This document shows positions 1-6,906 of a DNA stretch of 7,090 bases, piece by piece (position 1 is the first letter of the stretch; each line of letters begins with the position of its first letter). The position numbers and the translations under genes are program-made. The notes below the pieces were generated by a model. It made no database searches and was not told where the DNA came from. It was given only the letters and a program-made list of their open reading frames with translations. Source of the stretch: an uncultured Bacteroidota bacterium. GTDB lineage: Bacteria > Bacteroidota > Bacteroidia > B-17B0 > Aurantibacillaceae. The stretch lies in NCBI GenBank assembly GCA_937868675.1, contig CALMNJ010000066.1, positions 1 to 7,090 of the forward strand. The letters run 5' to 3'.

Positions 1-993
1 ACAAAAATTGCAATTAACGGATTTGGCAGAATTGGCCGTGTTTTTTTGCGTAACGCCATTAACCGCCCCGAATTGGATATAGTGGCCATAAACGACCTGG
101 CCGATGCTGCAACATTGGCACATTTATTTAAATATGATTCTGTGCACCGGGCATTTCCAGGAACGGTTCAGGCCGAAGGCAGCGATCTTCTGGTAAATGG
201 AAAACGCATCCGGGTGGTGAATTCAAAAGATCCTGCTGCATTACCGTGGAAGGAACATTGTATTGACATTGTGATTGAAAGTACCGGCCATTTTCTGGAT
301 GCAAAAAGCGCCCAATCGCATCTGAACGCTGGTGCCAAAAAGGTGATTCTATCGGCGCCCGCCAAAGACGATGGAATTAAATCCGTGGTACTTGGGGTGA
401 ACGACGCTATTCTTGATGACCATGATGTGATTGTGTCCAATGCCAGTTGCACAACAAATTGCGCGGCTCCCATGCTCAAAGTACTGGATCAGTTTGGCAT
501 TGCTGATGCTTACATAACAACTGTACATTCTTACACCAACGATCAGCGGATTCACGACGCGCCTCACAAGGATCTGCGCCGGGCAAGGGCCGCAGCCGTC
601 AGCATTATCCCTACATCTACCGGGGCTGCAAAAGCCATTACCAAAATATTTCCGCATCTGGAGGGTAAAATCGGAGGCTGTGGAATGCGTGTGCCTGTGC
701 CTGACGGTTCGCTTACAGACATTACCTGCGTTCTTGAAAAAATTCCGACGCCAAAACAAATCAATGATGCGTTTAAAAGAGCTTCGGAGAATGAACTCAA
801 AGGAATATTGCAATACACCGAAGATCCCATTGTTGGTGTGGATGTGATAGGCAACCCGCACAGTGTGCTCTTTGATGCAGAGTTTACCAGTGTGGTGGGT
901 AATCTTGTAAAAGTAATTGGCTGGTACGACAACGAGTGGGGCTATAGCAACCGGCTGATTGATCTGACCTTGAAAATGGCAGGAAAGCAGTAG
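1..993 (+). CDS. gap: Type I glyceraldehyde-3-phosphate dehydrogenase, 5' end cut by window edge
   Basis: Phosphorylating GAPDH of glycolysis and gluconeogenesis: oxidises glyceraldehyde-3-phosphate to 1,3-bisphosphoglycerate in the cytoplasm, acting as a homotetramer. The frame is open from base 1 and reads TKIAINGFGRIGR, the usual N-terminus after Met, so probably only the ATG is missing; 330 residues are present, normal for the family. Visible: Rossmann motif GFGRIGR (residues 7-13), Asp32 that normally contacts the NAD ribose, catalytic Cys150 in SNASCTTNC, catalytic His176 in TTVHSYT, the TSTGAAKA phosphate-binding segment, and the terminal WYDNEWGYS motif (from residue 308). Coenzyme selectivity positions 187-188 are Ala-Pro, between the NAD-type Leu-Pro and the NADP-type Ala-Ser; with Asp32 present I infer mainly NAD use. 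It ends with TAG and converges on parC. No promoter is visible because the upstream DNA is outside the window. No convincing terminator follows it. Confidence 0.97.
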   Translation, partial: TKIAINGFGRIGRVFLRNAINRPELDIVAINDLADAATLAHLFKYDSVHRAFPGTVQAEGSDLLVNGKRIRVVNSKDPAALPWKEHCIDIVIESTGHFLDAKSAQSHLNAGAKKVILSAPAKDDGIKSVVLGVNDAILDDHDVIVSNASCTTNCAAPMLKVLDQFGIADAYITTVHSYTNDQRIHDAPHKDLRRARAAAVSIIPTSTGAAKAITKIFPHLEGKIGGCGMRVPVPDGSLTDITCVLEKIPTPKQINDAFKRASENELKGILQYTEDPIVGVDVIGNPHSVLFDAEFTSVVGNLVKVIGWYDNEWGYSNRLIDLTLKMAGKQ

Positions 994-1016
994 TGAAAAA
1001 AGCGACTGAACACAAT

Positions 1017-1200
1017 TTGCTGTATAAGTAATTTAGCAAATCTCACCTGTCTGTTCTCTTCCAATCGTATCAGGTAAACGCCTTTTTGTAAGTTGTTGAT
1101 TGGAATGCTGTTTTTTTCATGTTCCATAAAACACTTCAAGACACATTACCACAACCATCAAACAAGGTGAAAATTCCATTTGGAAAACCATCAGGTTAAT
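1017..1200 (-). pseudogene. Decayed T9SS type A C-terminal sorting domain relic
   Basis: On the minus strand, bases 1106-1017 translate to IPINNLQKGVYLIRLEENR followed by QVRFAKLLIQQ. This matches the end of the T9SS type A sorting domain, whose hallmark is 'lp.GvYlvri......kKlv'. Further upstream, bases 1186-1139 in another frame give FPNGIFTL followed by FDGCGNVS, matching the domain's start ('YPNPtnGiFtl...g.vsi.vyn'), then a TGA, then SVLWNM in the same frame. The two halves are therefore in different frames and interrupted by a stop, and their spacing is somewhat short for the domain. The family marks cargo proteins for export across the outer membrane and anchoring at the surface. No body of the cargo gene is present: the parC 3' end lies directly upstream. 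I infer a 3' relic left by a rearrangement. The downstream half is the stronger match; the upstream half alone would be weak. Confidence 0.55.
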
Positions 1201-1251
1201 GGGCTGTCAAAAAAGGCGAAGAACAACAAGTAAAATAATTCGGATTTCAGC

Positions 1252-3903
1252 TTAAAATTCAAACGTGATTTGCCCGTCGCCATCCATAAAATCCTTGGCG
1301 TTGTCGCGGCTCAGCTTTTCCATAGCCCGGCGATGCAGCTCCACCGGCGAAAGCCCGGTTTTTTCCTCATGACCTTTGTCCTTGGCCAAAAATTTGCGGG
1401 CGGCTTTTATTTCTTCAGGCTCCTTCAGATTTATTTCCCTCACCTTGTAATTGGTGAGCTTTTTGCCTTTGGCTTTCATGTTCACCAGGGGGCTAAAGTC
1501 TATCATCTTCACCGTTTCTTCCGGAATTTCAACCCCCTTTTCTTTTGCAAACCTGATCTCGACCACAGGATTGATCTGGCTGGTAACCAGTTCCATGCGC
1601 GATTGCTCGTGTTCGGTAATAATGATTGTTTTATTCGTTGTTACCTCGGGCTCAAATCGTTTTGTAAAATACGATCTGCTTTGTCCATCATAGTATACAC
1701 AGGTTATTATCTGGTGCGGGTAAAATTTTTCGATGAGTACAATGTCTTCGTCAAAATGATTGAGAACATCGTAAGTGTACATTTTAAGGAATCCTTTTTC
1801 AGTGATGGTAAGTATTTTTTCGTCTCCGCTAAACTTGCCAAGATAGGTTCCTTTCTCCTCCTTGCTCAGGCGGTGTGTGGCCTCATCAAACCAGTAATCC
1901 TCGCCTTCCAGCGTGGATTCTCCTTTTTGCTTTAGCGACACGCGGTTTACCGAGTATTTTGTTACGATGTTGCCTACCGCACCGCGCGATTTTATTTCCA
2001 TTTCCGCAAAATCCACCGGTAATTCTGTTTTGCGCAAACCGGCTACCTGCCGCAGGTGTATCGTGACTTTTTCGCTTTCGCCGTTGGGATTTACCGTAAA
2101 CCAGTAAACGTTCGAGCCAGGCGTACCTTTGGTAAGGTCGTATTCCTTGTCGCGCGTTACACCGGTAACATTAAAACGCTTCATAAACGTGATGCCTTTA
2201 GGGCCATCGCGGTAAATCATGTTATAGGTGGTGCGCTCGTCGTTCTTTTTGAAAACGGCAACATGAATAATGTCCTTGCCCACAAATACCTTGTCGGCGA
2301 CCTTAAACACTTTCATTTTTCCTTCTTTTGTGAAGGCGATAATATCGTCAATGTCCGAGCAATCGCAAACAAACTCGTCTTTTTTGAGGCCCGTACCAAC
2401 GAAGCCTTCGGTCCGGTCAACATATAGTTTCTCGTTGGCCATTACAACTTGTGTGGCCACAATGGTTTCAAGCTGCTTGGTTTCGGTTTTGCGTTCGCGC
2501 CCTGCACCGTATTTTTTTTTCAGATTCTTAAAATACTCCACGGCATAATCCACAAGATTTGCGAGATGATTTTTTACAGCGGCTATTTTTTCGTCAAGCT
2601 CCTTCATTACCTCTTCGGCTTTAATGCTGTCGAAACGGGTAATGCGGATCATTGGAATCTGCGTGAGTTTTTGAAAGTCTTCGTCGCTTATCGGACGCAG
2701 CAGTTTTTTGCGGTGAGGTTTAAAACACTCGTACAGGTATTCAAAAAGCGTTTCCTTATTAGAGTACTTTTTAAAATCAATGTACATTTCCTCCTTAATG
2801 AATATTTTCTCGAGCGATGCGAAGTGCCATTTTTCCTCAAGTTCGTTTTTTTCGATTTCAAGCTCGCGCCGCAGCAGTTCAAGCGTTTGCTGTGTTGATA
2901 CGCGCAATATTTCGCTTACACCAATAAACTTAGGCTTTTCATCCTCAATAATACAGGCATTGGGTGAAATGCTCATTTCACAATTGGTAAATGCGTATAA
3001 AGCATCAATTGTTTTGTCGGGTGAAATACCAGGCTGAAGATGAATCAGAATCTCTACATTTTCTGCCGTATTATCTTCAACTTTTTTGATTTTGATTTTG
3101 CCTTTGTCGTTGGCGGCAAGTATTGAGTCAATCAACGAGCCGGTTGTGGTACCAAATGGGATTTCGGAAATAACGAGCGTTTTGCTGTTCAGTTCTTTGA
3201 TGCGGGCGCGGATTTTGATTTTGCCACCGCGCATGCCATCCTTGTAATCGCTGAAGTCGGCGATACCTCCCGTTTGAAAATCGGGATAAATGCTGGCTTT
3301 ACGGCCCCTTAAAATCTGAATAGAGGCGTCAATCAGCTCGTTAAAATTATGCGGAAGTATTTTGCATGAGAGACCAACGGCTATGCCCTCAACCCCTTGT
3401 GCCAGTACAAGCGGGAATTTGGCAGGCAGCGTAATTGGTTCCTTGTTGCGACCGTCGTAGCTGAGCCCCCAATTGGTGGTTTTAGGGTTGAACACCACCT
3501 CGAGGGCAAATTTGGAGAGGCGGGCTTCAATATAACGTGGGGCCGCCGCCGAATCGCCGGTAAGCACATTCCCCCAGTTACCTTGTGTGTCAATTAAGAG
3601 ATCTTTTTGCCCCATTGAAACCAAAGCATCTCCGATGCTGGCGTCGCCATGAGGATGGTACTTCATGGTGTTGCCAATGAGGTTGGCCACCTTATTGTAG
3701 CGGCCATCCTCAAGCTCCCACATGCTGTGCAAAATGCGCCGTTGTACAGGCTTTAGTCCATCTTCAATCGCCGGAACAGCGCGTTCCAATATCACATACG
3801 AGGCGTAGTCAATAAACCAGTTTTTGAACATGCCGCTCACGTGAGCCACATCCAGTTCATTGTGGTTTTCGGCTTCGTTGCCTTCAAAAACAGAGTCGCT
3901 CAT
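1252..3903 (-). CDS. parC: DNA topoisomerase IV subunit A (ParC-type, Bacteroidetes form)
   Basis: Breakage-reunion subunit of a type IIA topoisomerase; with ParE it decatenates daughter chromosomes and relaxes supercoils using ATP. 883 residues. Order: a short acidic leader; the winged-helix domain with the YHPHGD motif (82-87) and catalytic Tyr124 preceded by Arg123 (AAAPRYIEARLS); the tower segment with LAQGVEGIAVG (167-177), carrying the isoleucine that intercalates in DNA; a charged coiled-coil region (about 345-480) forming the C-gate arms; then a C-terminal beta-pinwheel-like domain with blades such as DIDDIIAFTKEGKMKVFKV. I see no GyrA box (QRRGGKG) in that domain, which favours topoisomerase IV over gyrase. 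The quinolone-contact Ser of E. coli GyrA (Ser83) is Ala88 here, while the acidic partner is kept as Asp92. Start is ATG with an A/T-rich leader and no Shine-Dalgarno site. parE is not adjacent on either side. Annotation pipelines may call it 'gyrase/topoisomerase IV subunit A'. Confidence 0.95.
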   Translation of the reverse strand: MSDSVFEGNEAENHNELDVAHVSGMFKNWFIDYASYVILERAVPAIEDGLKPVQRRILHSMWELEDGRYNKVANLIGNTMKYHPHGDASIGDALVSMGQKDLLIDTQGNWGNVLTGDSAAAPRYIEARLSKFALEVVFNPKTTNWGLSYDGRNKEPITLPAKFPLVLAQGVEGIAVGLSCKILPHNFNELIDASIQILRGRKASIYPDFQTGGIADFSDYKDGMRGGKIKIRARIKELNSKTLVISEIPFGTTTGSLIDSILAANDKGKIKIKKVEDNTAENVEILIHLQPGISPDKTIDALYAFTNCEMSISPNACIIEDEKPKFIGVSEILRVSTQQTLELLRRELEIEKNELEEKWHFASLEKIFIKEEMYIDFKKYSNKETLFEYLYECFKPHRKKLLRPISDEDFQKLTQIPMIRITRFDSIKAEEVMKELDEKIAAVKNHLANLVDYAVEYFKNLKKKYGAGRERKTETKQLETIVATQVVMANEKLYVDRTEGFVGTGLKKDEFVCDCSDIDDIIAFTKEGKMKVFKVADKVFVGKDIIHVAVFKKNDERTTYNMIYRDGPKGITFMKRFNVTGVTRDKEYDLTKGTPGSNVYWFTVNPNGESEKVTIHLRQVAGLRKTELPVDFAEMEIKSRGAVGNIVTKYSVNRVSLKQKGESTLEGEDYWFDEATHRLSKEEKGTYLGKFSGDEKILTITEKGFLKMYTYDVLNHFDEDIVLIEKFYPHQIITCVYYDGQSRSYFTKRFEPEVTTNKTIIITEHEQSRMELVTSQINPVVEIRFAKEKGVEIPEETVKMIDFSPLVNMKAKGKKLTNYKVREINLKEPEEIKAARKFLAKDKGHEEKTGLSPVELHRRAMEKLSRDNAKDFMDGDGQITFEF

Positions 3904-3918
3904 TTAAAAATCAAAATG

Positions 3919-3926
3919 CAAATATA
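3919..3926 (-). promoter_or_regulatory. Putative Bacteroidetes -7 promoter element for parC
   Basis: The minus strand reads TATATTTG, a full match to the Bacteroidetes -7 consensus TAnnTTTG, ending 15 bases before the parC ATG. Transcription would start roughly 5-10 bases before the start codon, giving a very short leader. A clear -33 TTTG at the usual 19-21 base spacing is absent; a TTTTG lies only 12 bases upstream, which is too close. The rest of the 172-base gap (3904-4075) shows no other gene and no convincing terminator for the lipoprotein gene behind it. Confidence 0.5.
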
Positions 3927-4075
3927 TGCTTAGCCCTTCAAAATTATGGGAAATAGGGCCGGTTTTAAGAACAAATTGGGCCTGAGATATTCACAAAAGC
4001 GGCTTAATAAATGAAAAATTAATGATAAACCTAGTATGCAATGGAAAGTGCAGCAGGTGGTTGTTAAATCAGAGC

Positions 4076-5488
4076 TCAGTAAACCAGCACTTTTCGTTTC
4101 AAAAAGAAGAGCGCCTCGGCTAGTTTGTTTTTGAGTTTGGGGTTCTGGTATGCATTAAGTCCGGCCTTGTCCATACTGTTGGCATAGCCATATAAATCAC
4201 TTACCTGGGTTTTGTATATTACTTCACCGCTTTTGTTTTTGAGTTGAAGGTTTATAGTAAGGGCCGCTAACCTGATGTTGTAATTAGATGTTAGCACATC
4301 ACTGCTCACATCCTCGTGTGTGTCGGCCACCGACTCGATTATAAAGTCAGCTTCCGAAAGCTTGTCGGTGAGACGCACTTCCGGGCCCGAGAATTTTTGC
4401 TGAATCATGTTCTCAATACTATTGGAGCCAGATTCTTTTCCAAGATTTTTCTCAACCGAATTTATATAAACGTTGATGTTACTTACGTTGGCCTGCACTT
4501 TTAGCGATGAAGTTTGTATGAATTGCCTTAGCAGAGCAATACCGGCCTTGCCAACTGAATCAGTACCCATCAGCGTTTCGATATCAGGATTAAGGGCAAA
4601 GGAAACATACTGATTTACAGGCTCTACAGAGTTTGCCTTCACCTGGAGATCACCGGTATTATTGGTGGTCGTTTTTTCGTTGATTGTAATTTTTTCGTCC
4701 TCACTCTTTATTAGCATTGGAAAATTTTTCAGAAAACCTTTGCTGCTTAACTCCAGTTTATAGTTCAGAGGGGCGTACACGGCCTGGTATGGCTTAAGGG
4801 ACGGAATTTCTTTTTGAGGAGCTACCACAATGGATTGCAGCTGACGCTGAATAAGGCTTGTGAGGTCAAACACGTTGTTAATGCCCCCGCTTTGCTGAGG
4901 ATCAAACACAATTTCTTCGTTCAGGTATGGGGTAAGAATACCAAAAGCCTGAATTCGTTTTTTAAGTGAGGAGGAAAAGTCCTGACTTTTTTCGTCGTTG
5001 AAGCTTGCCGCAATAAGGTTTGCAGCTTTTGTAATGGTTTGCTGTTTTTTACGCGCCTTTTGGTTGGCATATTCCTGTTTGTCCAGCTGATAATAAACCC
5101 AGTATTGTTTGTCGTTTTCATACGAATCAACAAGCGTGTAGCCCTCAATGTTGTCGTTGCTGGATAACTTTATCAGGGAATTAAAATTTTCATTGAAATT
5201 ATTGTTGTTTTGCACGGTGTAAAGTACCGAGTTGCTCGAAATGTCTACCTTGATTTCGGAAGCAAGATCATAAAGAGCATTTTTCTTGGCCTCCATCTGG
5301 TAGCCGTTTCCTTTATTTTTTTCTGCAAATCCAATACCAACGTATTTAAAACCGCTGTTGGGCCGGCCGGTAACCCAGGGCGGTGCAGGCTTAATATCAG
5401 GTAAAGGCTGCTGTGCAGTTGTTTCCTGCCTGCTTTTACAGGACGCCAGAAAGGTAAACAGAATGGTTATGTAGAGCAGTTGTTTCAA
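4076..5488 (-). CDS. LPP20-like outer-membrane lipoprotein
   Basis: 470-residue predicted lipoprotein of unknown role. The N-terminus has a short hydrophobic signal with lipobox FLASC, so Cys17 would be lipidated. No acidic stretch follows Cys17, so the Bacteroidetes surface-export signal is not evident and periplasmic exposure is more likely. Residues about 37-149 resemble the LPP20 family: PPWV, then YVGIGFA (49-55), an Ala-rich helix (66-79), and the closing strand QYWVYYQLDKQEY (128-140). Residues about 245-300 look beta-rich and Ig-like. The last 140 residues (SEADFIIES, an amphipathic strand region near LKNKSGEVIYKT, a terminal helix) resemble the small alpha/beta domains of CsgG/LpoB-type lipoproteins; this part is inference. 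The start must be TTG: the in-frame stop of the preceding gene lies three codons upstream and no ATG occurs before the lipobox. Six bases separate it from that gene, so they are co-transcribed. It ends with TGA. Confidence 0.85.
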   Translation of the reverse strand: MKQLLYITILFTFLASCKSRQETTAQQPLPDIKPAPPWVTGRPNSGFKYVGIGFAEKNKGNGYQMEAKKNALYDLASEIKVDISSNSVLYTVQNNNNFNENFNSLIKLSSNDNIEGYTLVDSYENDKQYWVYYQLDKQEYANQKARKKQQTITKAANLIAASFNDEKSQDFSSSLKKRIQAFGILTPYLNEEIVFDPQQSGGINNVFDLTSLIQRQLQSIVVAPQKEIPSLKPYQAVYAPLNYKLELSSKGFLKNFPMLIKSEDEKITINEKTTTNNTGDLQVKANSVEPVNQYVSFALNPDIETLMGTDSVGKAGIALLRQFIQTSSLKVQANVSNINVYINSVEKNLGKESGSNSIENMIQQKFSGPEVRLTDKLSEADFIIESVADTHEDVSSDVLTSNYNIRLAALTINLQLKNKSGEVIYKTQVSDLYGYANSMDKAGLNAYQNPKLKNKLAEALFFLKRKVLVY

Positions 5489-5494
5489 TAGATT

Positions 5495-6850
5495 TTATTT
5501 CATGATACTTAGCGTACTTATAAACTGACTGATGTTTGTTTTGTAGGCCTCGCTCTTAAGAAGCTCCATGTCCTTTAAGTTGTTTCTGGCGCTAAACAGG
5601 TTGCGCCAGCCTTGCGGGTTGTAACGCGCCAGCGGTGCGGTTTGTTGCGGATTGTAAGGGAACAGGGAATTGATACTTCCGCGCAGCGGGGTAATGAACT
5701 CCTGAAACTCAATGGCATCCATACTGCGTACTGTATTTGTACGCTGGTCAATTATCTGGTTTGTGTAGGCGTTAATAATCCGGTATTTAAAGTCATATGA
5801 AAATGAGCGTTGCCCGCGAACAAGATTATAAGCAATCGGATTGTATTCCGTAATCACTAACGTGTCATTCTTGCGCGTGGTTGTTTCCTGATAGCCGCGC
5901 ATTGATGTTTTACTGAGGGCCGGACTGTACTCATTACGGCCGGTTACATCAAACACATAAAAATAATCGGCGCCTGTAGCTTTGCGCACTGCCTGTATCA
6001 AATCAACATTGCTGCTTTGATTAAAATCGGTGGCGTTGCTATGCACATTTTGAAACGGGGTATTGTTAATGATTTTTGCTGACCCGCCGCTTTGAATGGC
6101 TGCCTGACTGAAATTGGTAAATAAAAACTGCTCTATATCCCGGTCTCCGTTTCCACCGGCAGAATTTGGTTCAAAAAGAATAAACGTTTTGTTTTGCTGA
6201 CCACTGGCAAGCTCCAGCAGATCGCGCGTGTCTTTATAATTTTCAGATTTGGATTGAATGTTCTGAAGATTTATCAGCGCTCCGGCATAATTTTTTGCTT
6301 CCAGATTGTTCACCGCAGTTTGATAAAGAGGTTCGCAGGTGGCAATTATTTTTAGCTGGCCAATGTTTTTGTATGATTTATTGTACTTTTCAACTTTTGA
6401 AATAAATCCAAGCGCTTCTCCGTATTTTTTTTGAAGCACTAAATCGTTGGCCCGGGTATAGTTTTGTAAACAATATTTTTCAATGGTTTGCTGATAGTCT
6501 TCCTCATAGGCTTTCGGATAATCCAATGAAACGTCCAGAGCCGACGATTTGCTACAGAATTCCTTCAGGCGCTCATAGCTTGACATTGACTCCTCCAGTT
6601 GCTGTGTGTTGTAATTGCGGAAAAACTCAGAGGCCATGTTTGAAACATGTTTCTGGCCCACATCGCGCAGTTTAATGCGCGCCTCTACATTGGTAGGCTT
6701 ACGTTGCAGAGATTCGAGGTAATATTCAGCCGCATCGTTCACAAGCCCCTGTTTTTCCAGTCGTTCTGCGGCCTTAAAGTATTTTCTCGAGCCGCTGCAC
6801 GAAGCCATCAGCAACACGGTGGCAAGGATTATGTAAATACCCGGTTTCAA
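5495..6850 (-). CDS. Lipoprotein with TPR-like repeats and a CsgG/LpoB-like domain
   Basis: 451-residue predicted lipoprotein, function unknown. Signal peptide with lipobox LLMASC gives lipidated Cys18, followed by SGSRK and no surface-export signal. Residues about 24-62 form a TPR-like helix pair (AAERLEKQGLVNDAAEYYLE), and residues 130-211 hold two related helical repeats, suggesting a protein-binding scaffold. From about 220 on there is an alpha/beta domain: strand KTFILFEP, helix DIEQFLFTNFSQAAIQSG, then TGADYFYVFDVTG (292-304). This order and the GADY motif resemble CsgG, LpoB and TolB-like N-terminal domains, an inference from pattern rather than a search. The start is TTG at 6850: no in-frame ATG lies between the upstream gene and the lipobox, other than the one inside the signal peptide at residue 15. 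The start lies 8 bases after the U-run of an intrinsic terminator. It is followed after 6 bases by the LPP20-like gene. Confidence 0.85.
   Translation of the reverse strand: MKPGIYIILATVLLMASCSGSRKYFKAAERLEKQGLVNDAAEYYLESLQRKPTNVEARIKLRDVGQKHVSNMASEFFRNYNTQQLEESMSSYERLKEFCSKSSALDVSLDYPKAYEEDYQQTIEKYCLQNYTRANDLVLQKKYGEALGFISKVEKYNKSYKNIGQLKIIATCEPLYQTAVNNLEAKNYAGALINLQNIQSKSENYKDTRDLLELASGQQNKTFILFEPNSAGGNGDRDIEQFLFTNFSQAAIQSGGSAKIINNTPFQNVHSNATDFNQSSNVDLIQAVRKATGADYFYVFDVTGRNEYSPALSKTSMRGYQETTTRKNDTLVITEYNPIAYNLVRGQRSFSYDFKYRIINAYTNQIIDQRTNTVRSMDAIEFQEFITPLRGSINSLFPYNPQQTAPLARYNPQGWRNLFSARNNLKDMELLKSEAYKTNISQFISTLSIMK
6218..6463 (-). repeat. Two tandem helical repeats within the TPR lipoprotein
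   Basis: Residues 130-166 and 176-211 of the 5495-6850 protein share a pattern: A-N-(D/N)-L, then K-(K/N)-Y-(G/A)-x-A-L, then a helix ending in YKN/YKD. Both read as TPR-like helix pairs with about 46-residue spacing. This is a protein-level repeat; I see no long identical DNA repeat here. Confidence 0.5.
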
Positions 6851-6858
6851 TTTAAGGT

Positions 6859-6889
6859 AAAAAAAAGAGCATCTTTTTTTAAGATGCCC
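6859..6889 (-). terminator. Strong rho-independent terminator upstream of the lipoprotein pair
   Basis: Minus strand GGGCATCTT, a loop of five A, AAGATGCTC, then eight T. The stem is 9 bp with one G-U pair (plus-strand arms 6881-6889 and 6867-6875, U-run 6866-6859). An A-run flanks the other side, so the plus-strand version could also fold, but there the G-U becomes an A-C mismatch and the T-run is only four. It lies 17 bases after the stop of the partial gene at 6907 and 8 bases before the TTG of the next gene, so it either ends the upstream transcript or attenuates expression of the lipoprotein pair. Confidence 0.85.
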
Positions 6890-6906
6890 TTTTCTGATTT
6901 AAAGGA

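Noticed and set aside
349..861. 170-codon open frame on the minus strand inside gap
   Set aside because: It is antisense to an intact, conserved GAPDH, and its translation has no recognisable motif; it follows from the codon bias of the real gene.
1015..1041. Inverted repeat ATTTGCT / AGCAAAT after the gap stop codon, as a terminator
   Set aside because: The stem is only 7 bp and A/T-rich with a 13-base loop, and neither strand has a T-run after it.
1206..1251. T6 run on the minus strand downstream of parC, as a parC terminator
   Set aside because: No GC-rich stem precedes the T-run, so the intrinsic-terminator pattern is incomplete.
2449..2898. 149-codon open frame on the plus strand inside parC
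   Set aside because: Antisense to the conserved topoisomerase sequence, with a Phe- and Cys-rich composition typical of a reverse-complement shadow.
1252..3903. Calling the topoisomerase gene gyrA
   Set aside because: No QRRGGKG GyrA box is visible in the C-terminal domain and the overall sequence follows the Bacteroidetes topoisomerase IV A form.
3957..3983. GGGCC...GGGCC pair upstream of parC as a hairpin or operator
   Set aside because: It is a direct repeat; only the 4-base GGCC cores are self-complementary, which is too little for a stable structure or a specific site.
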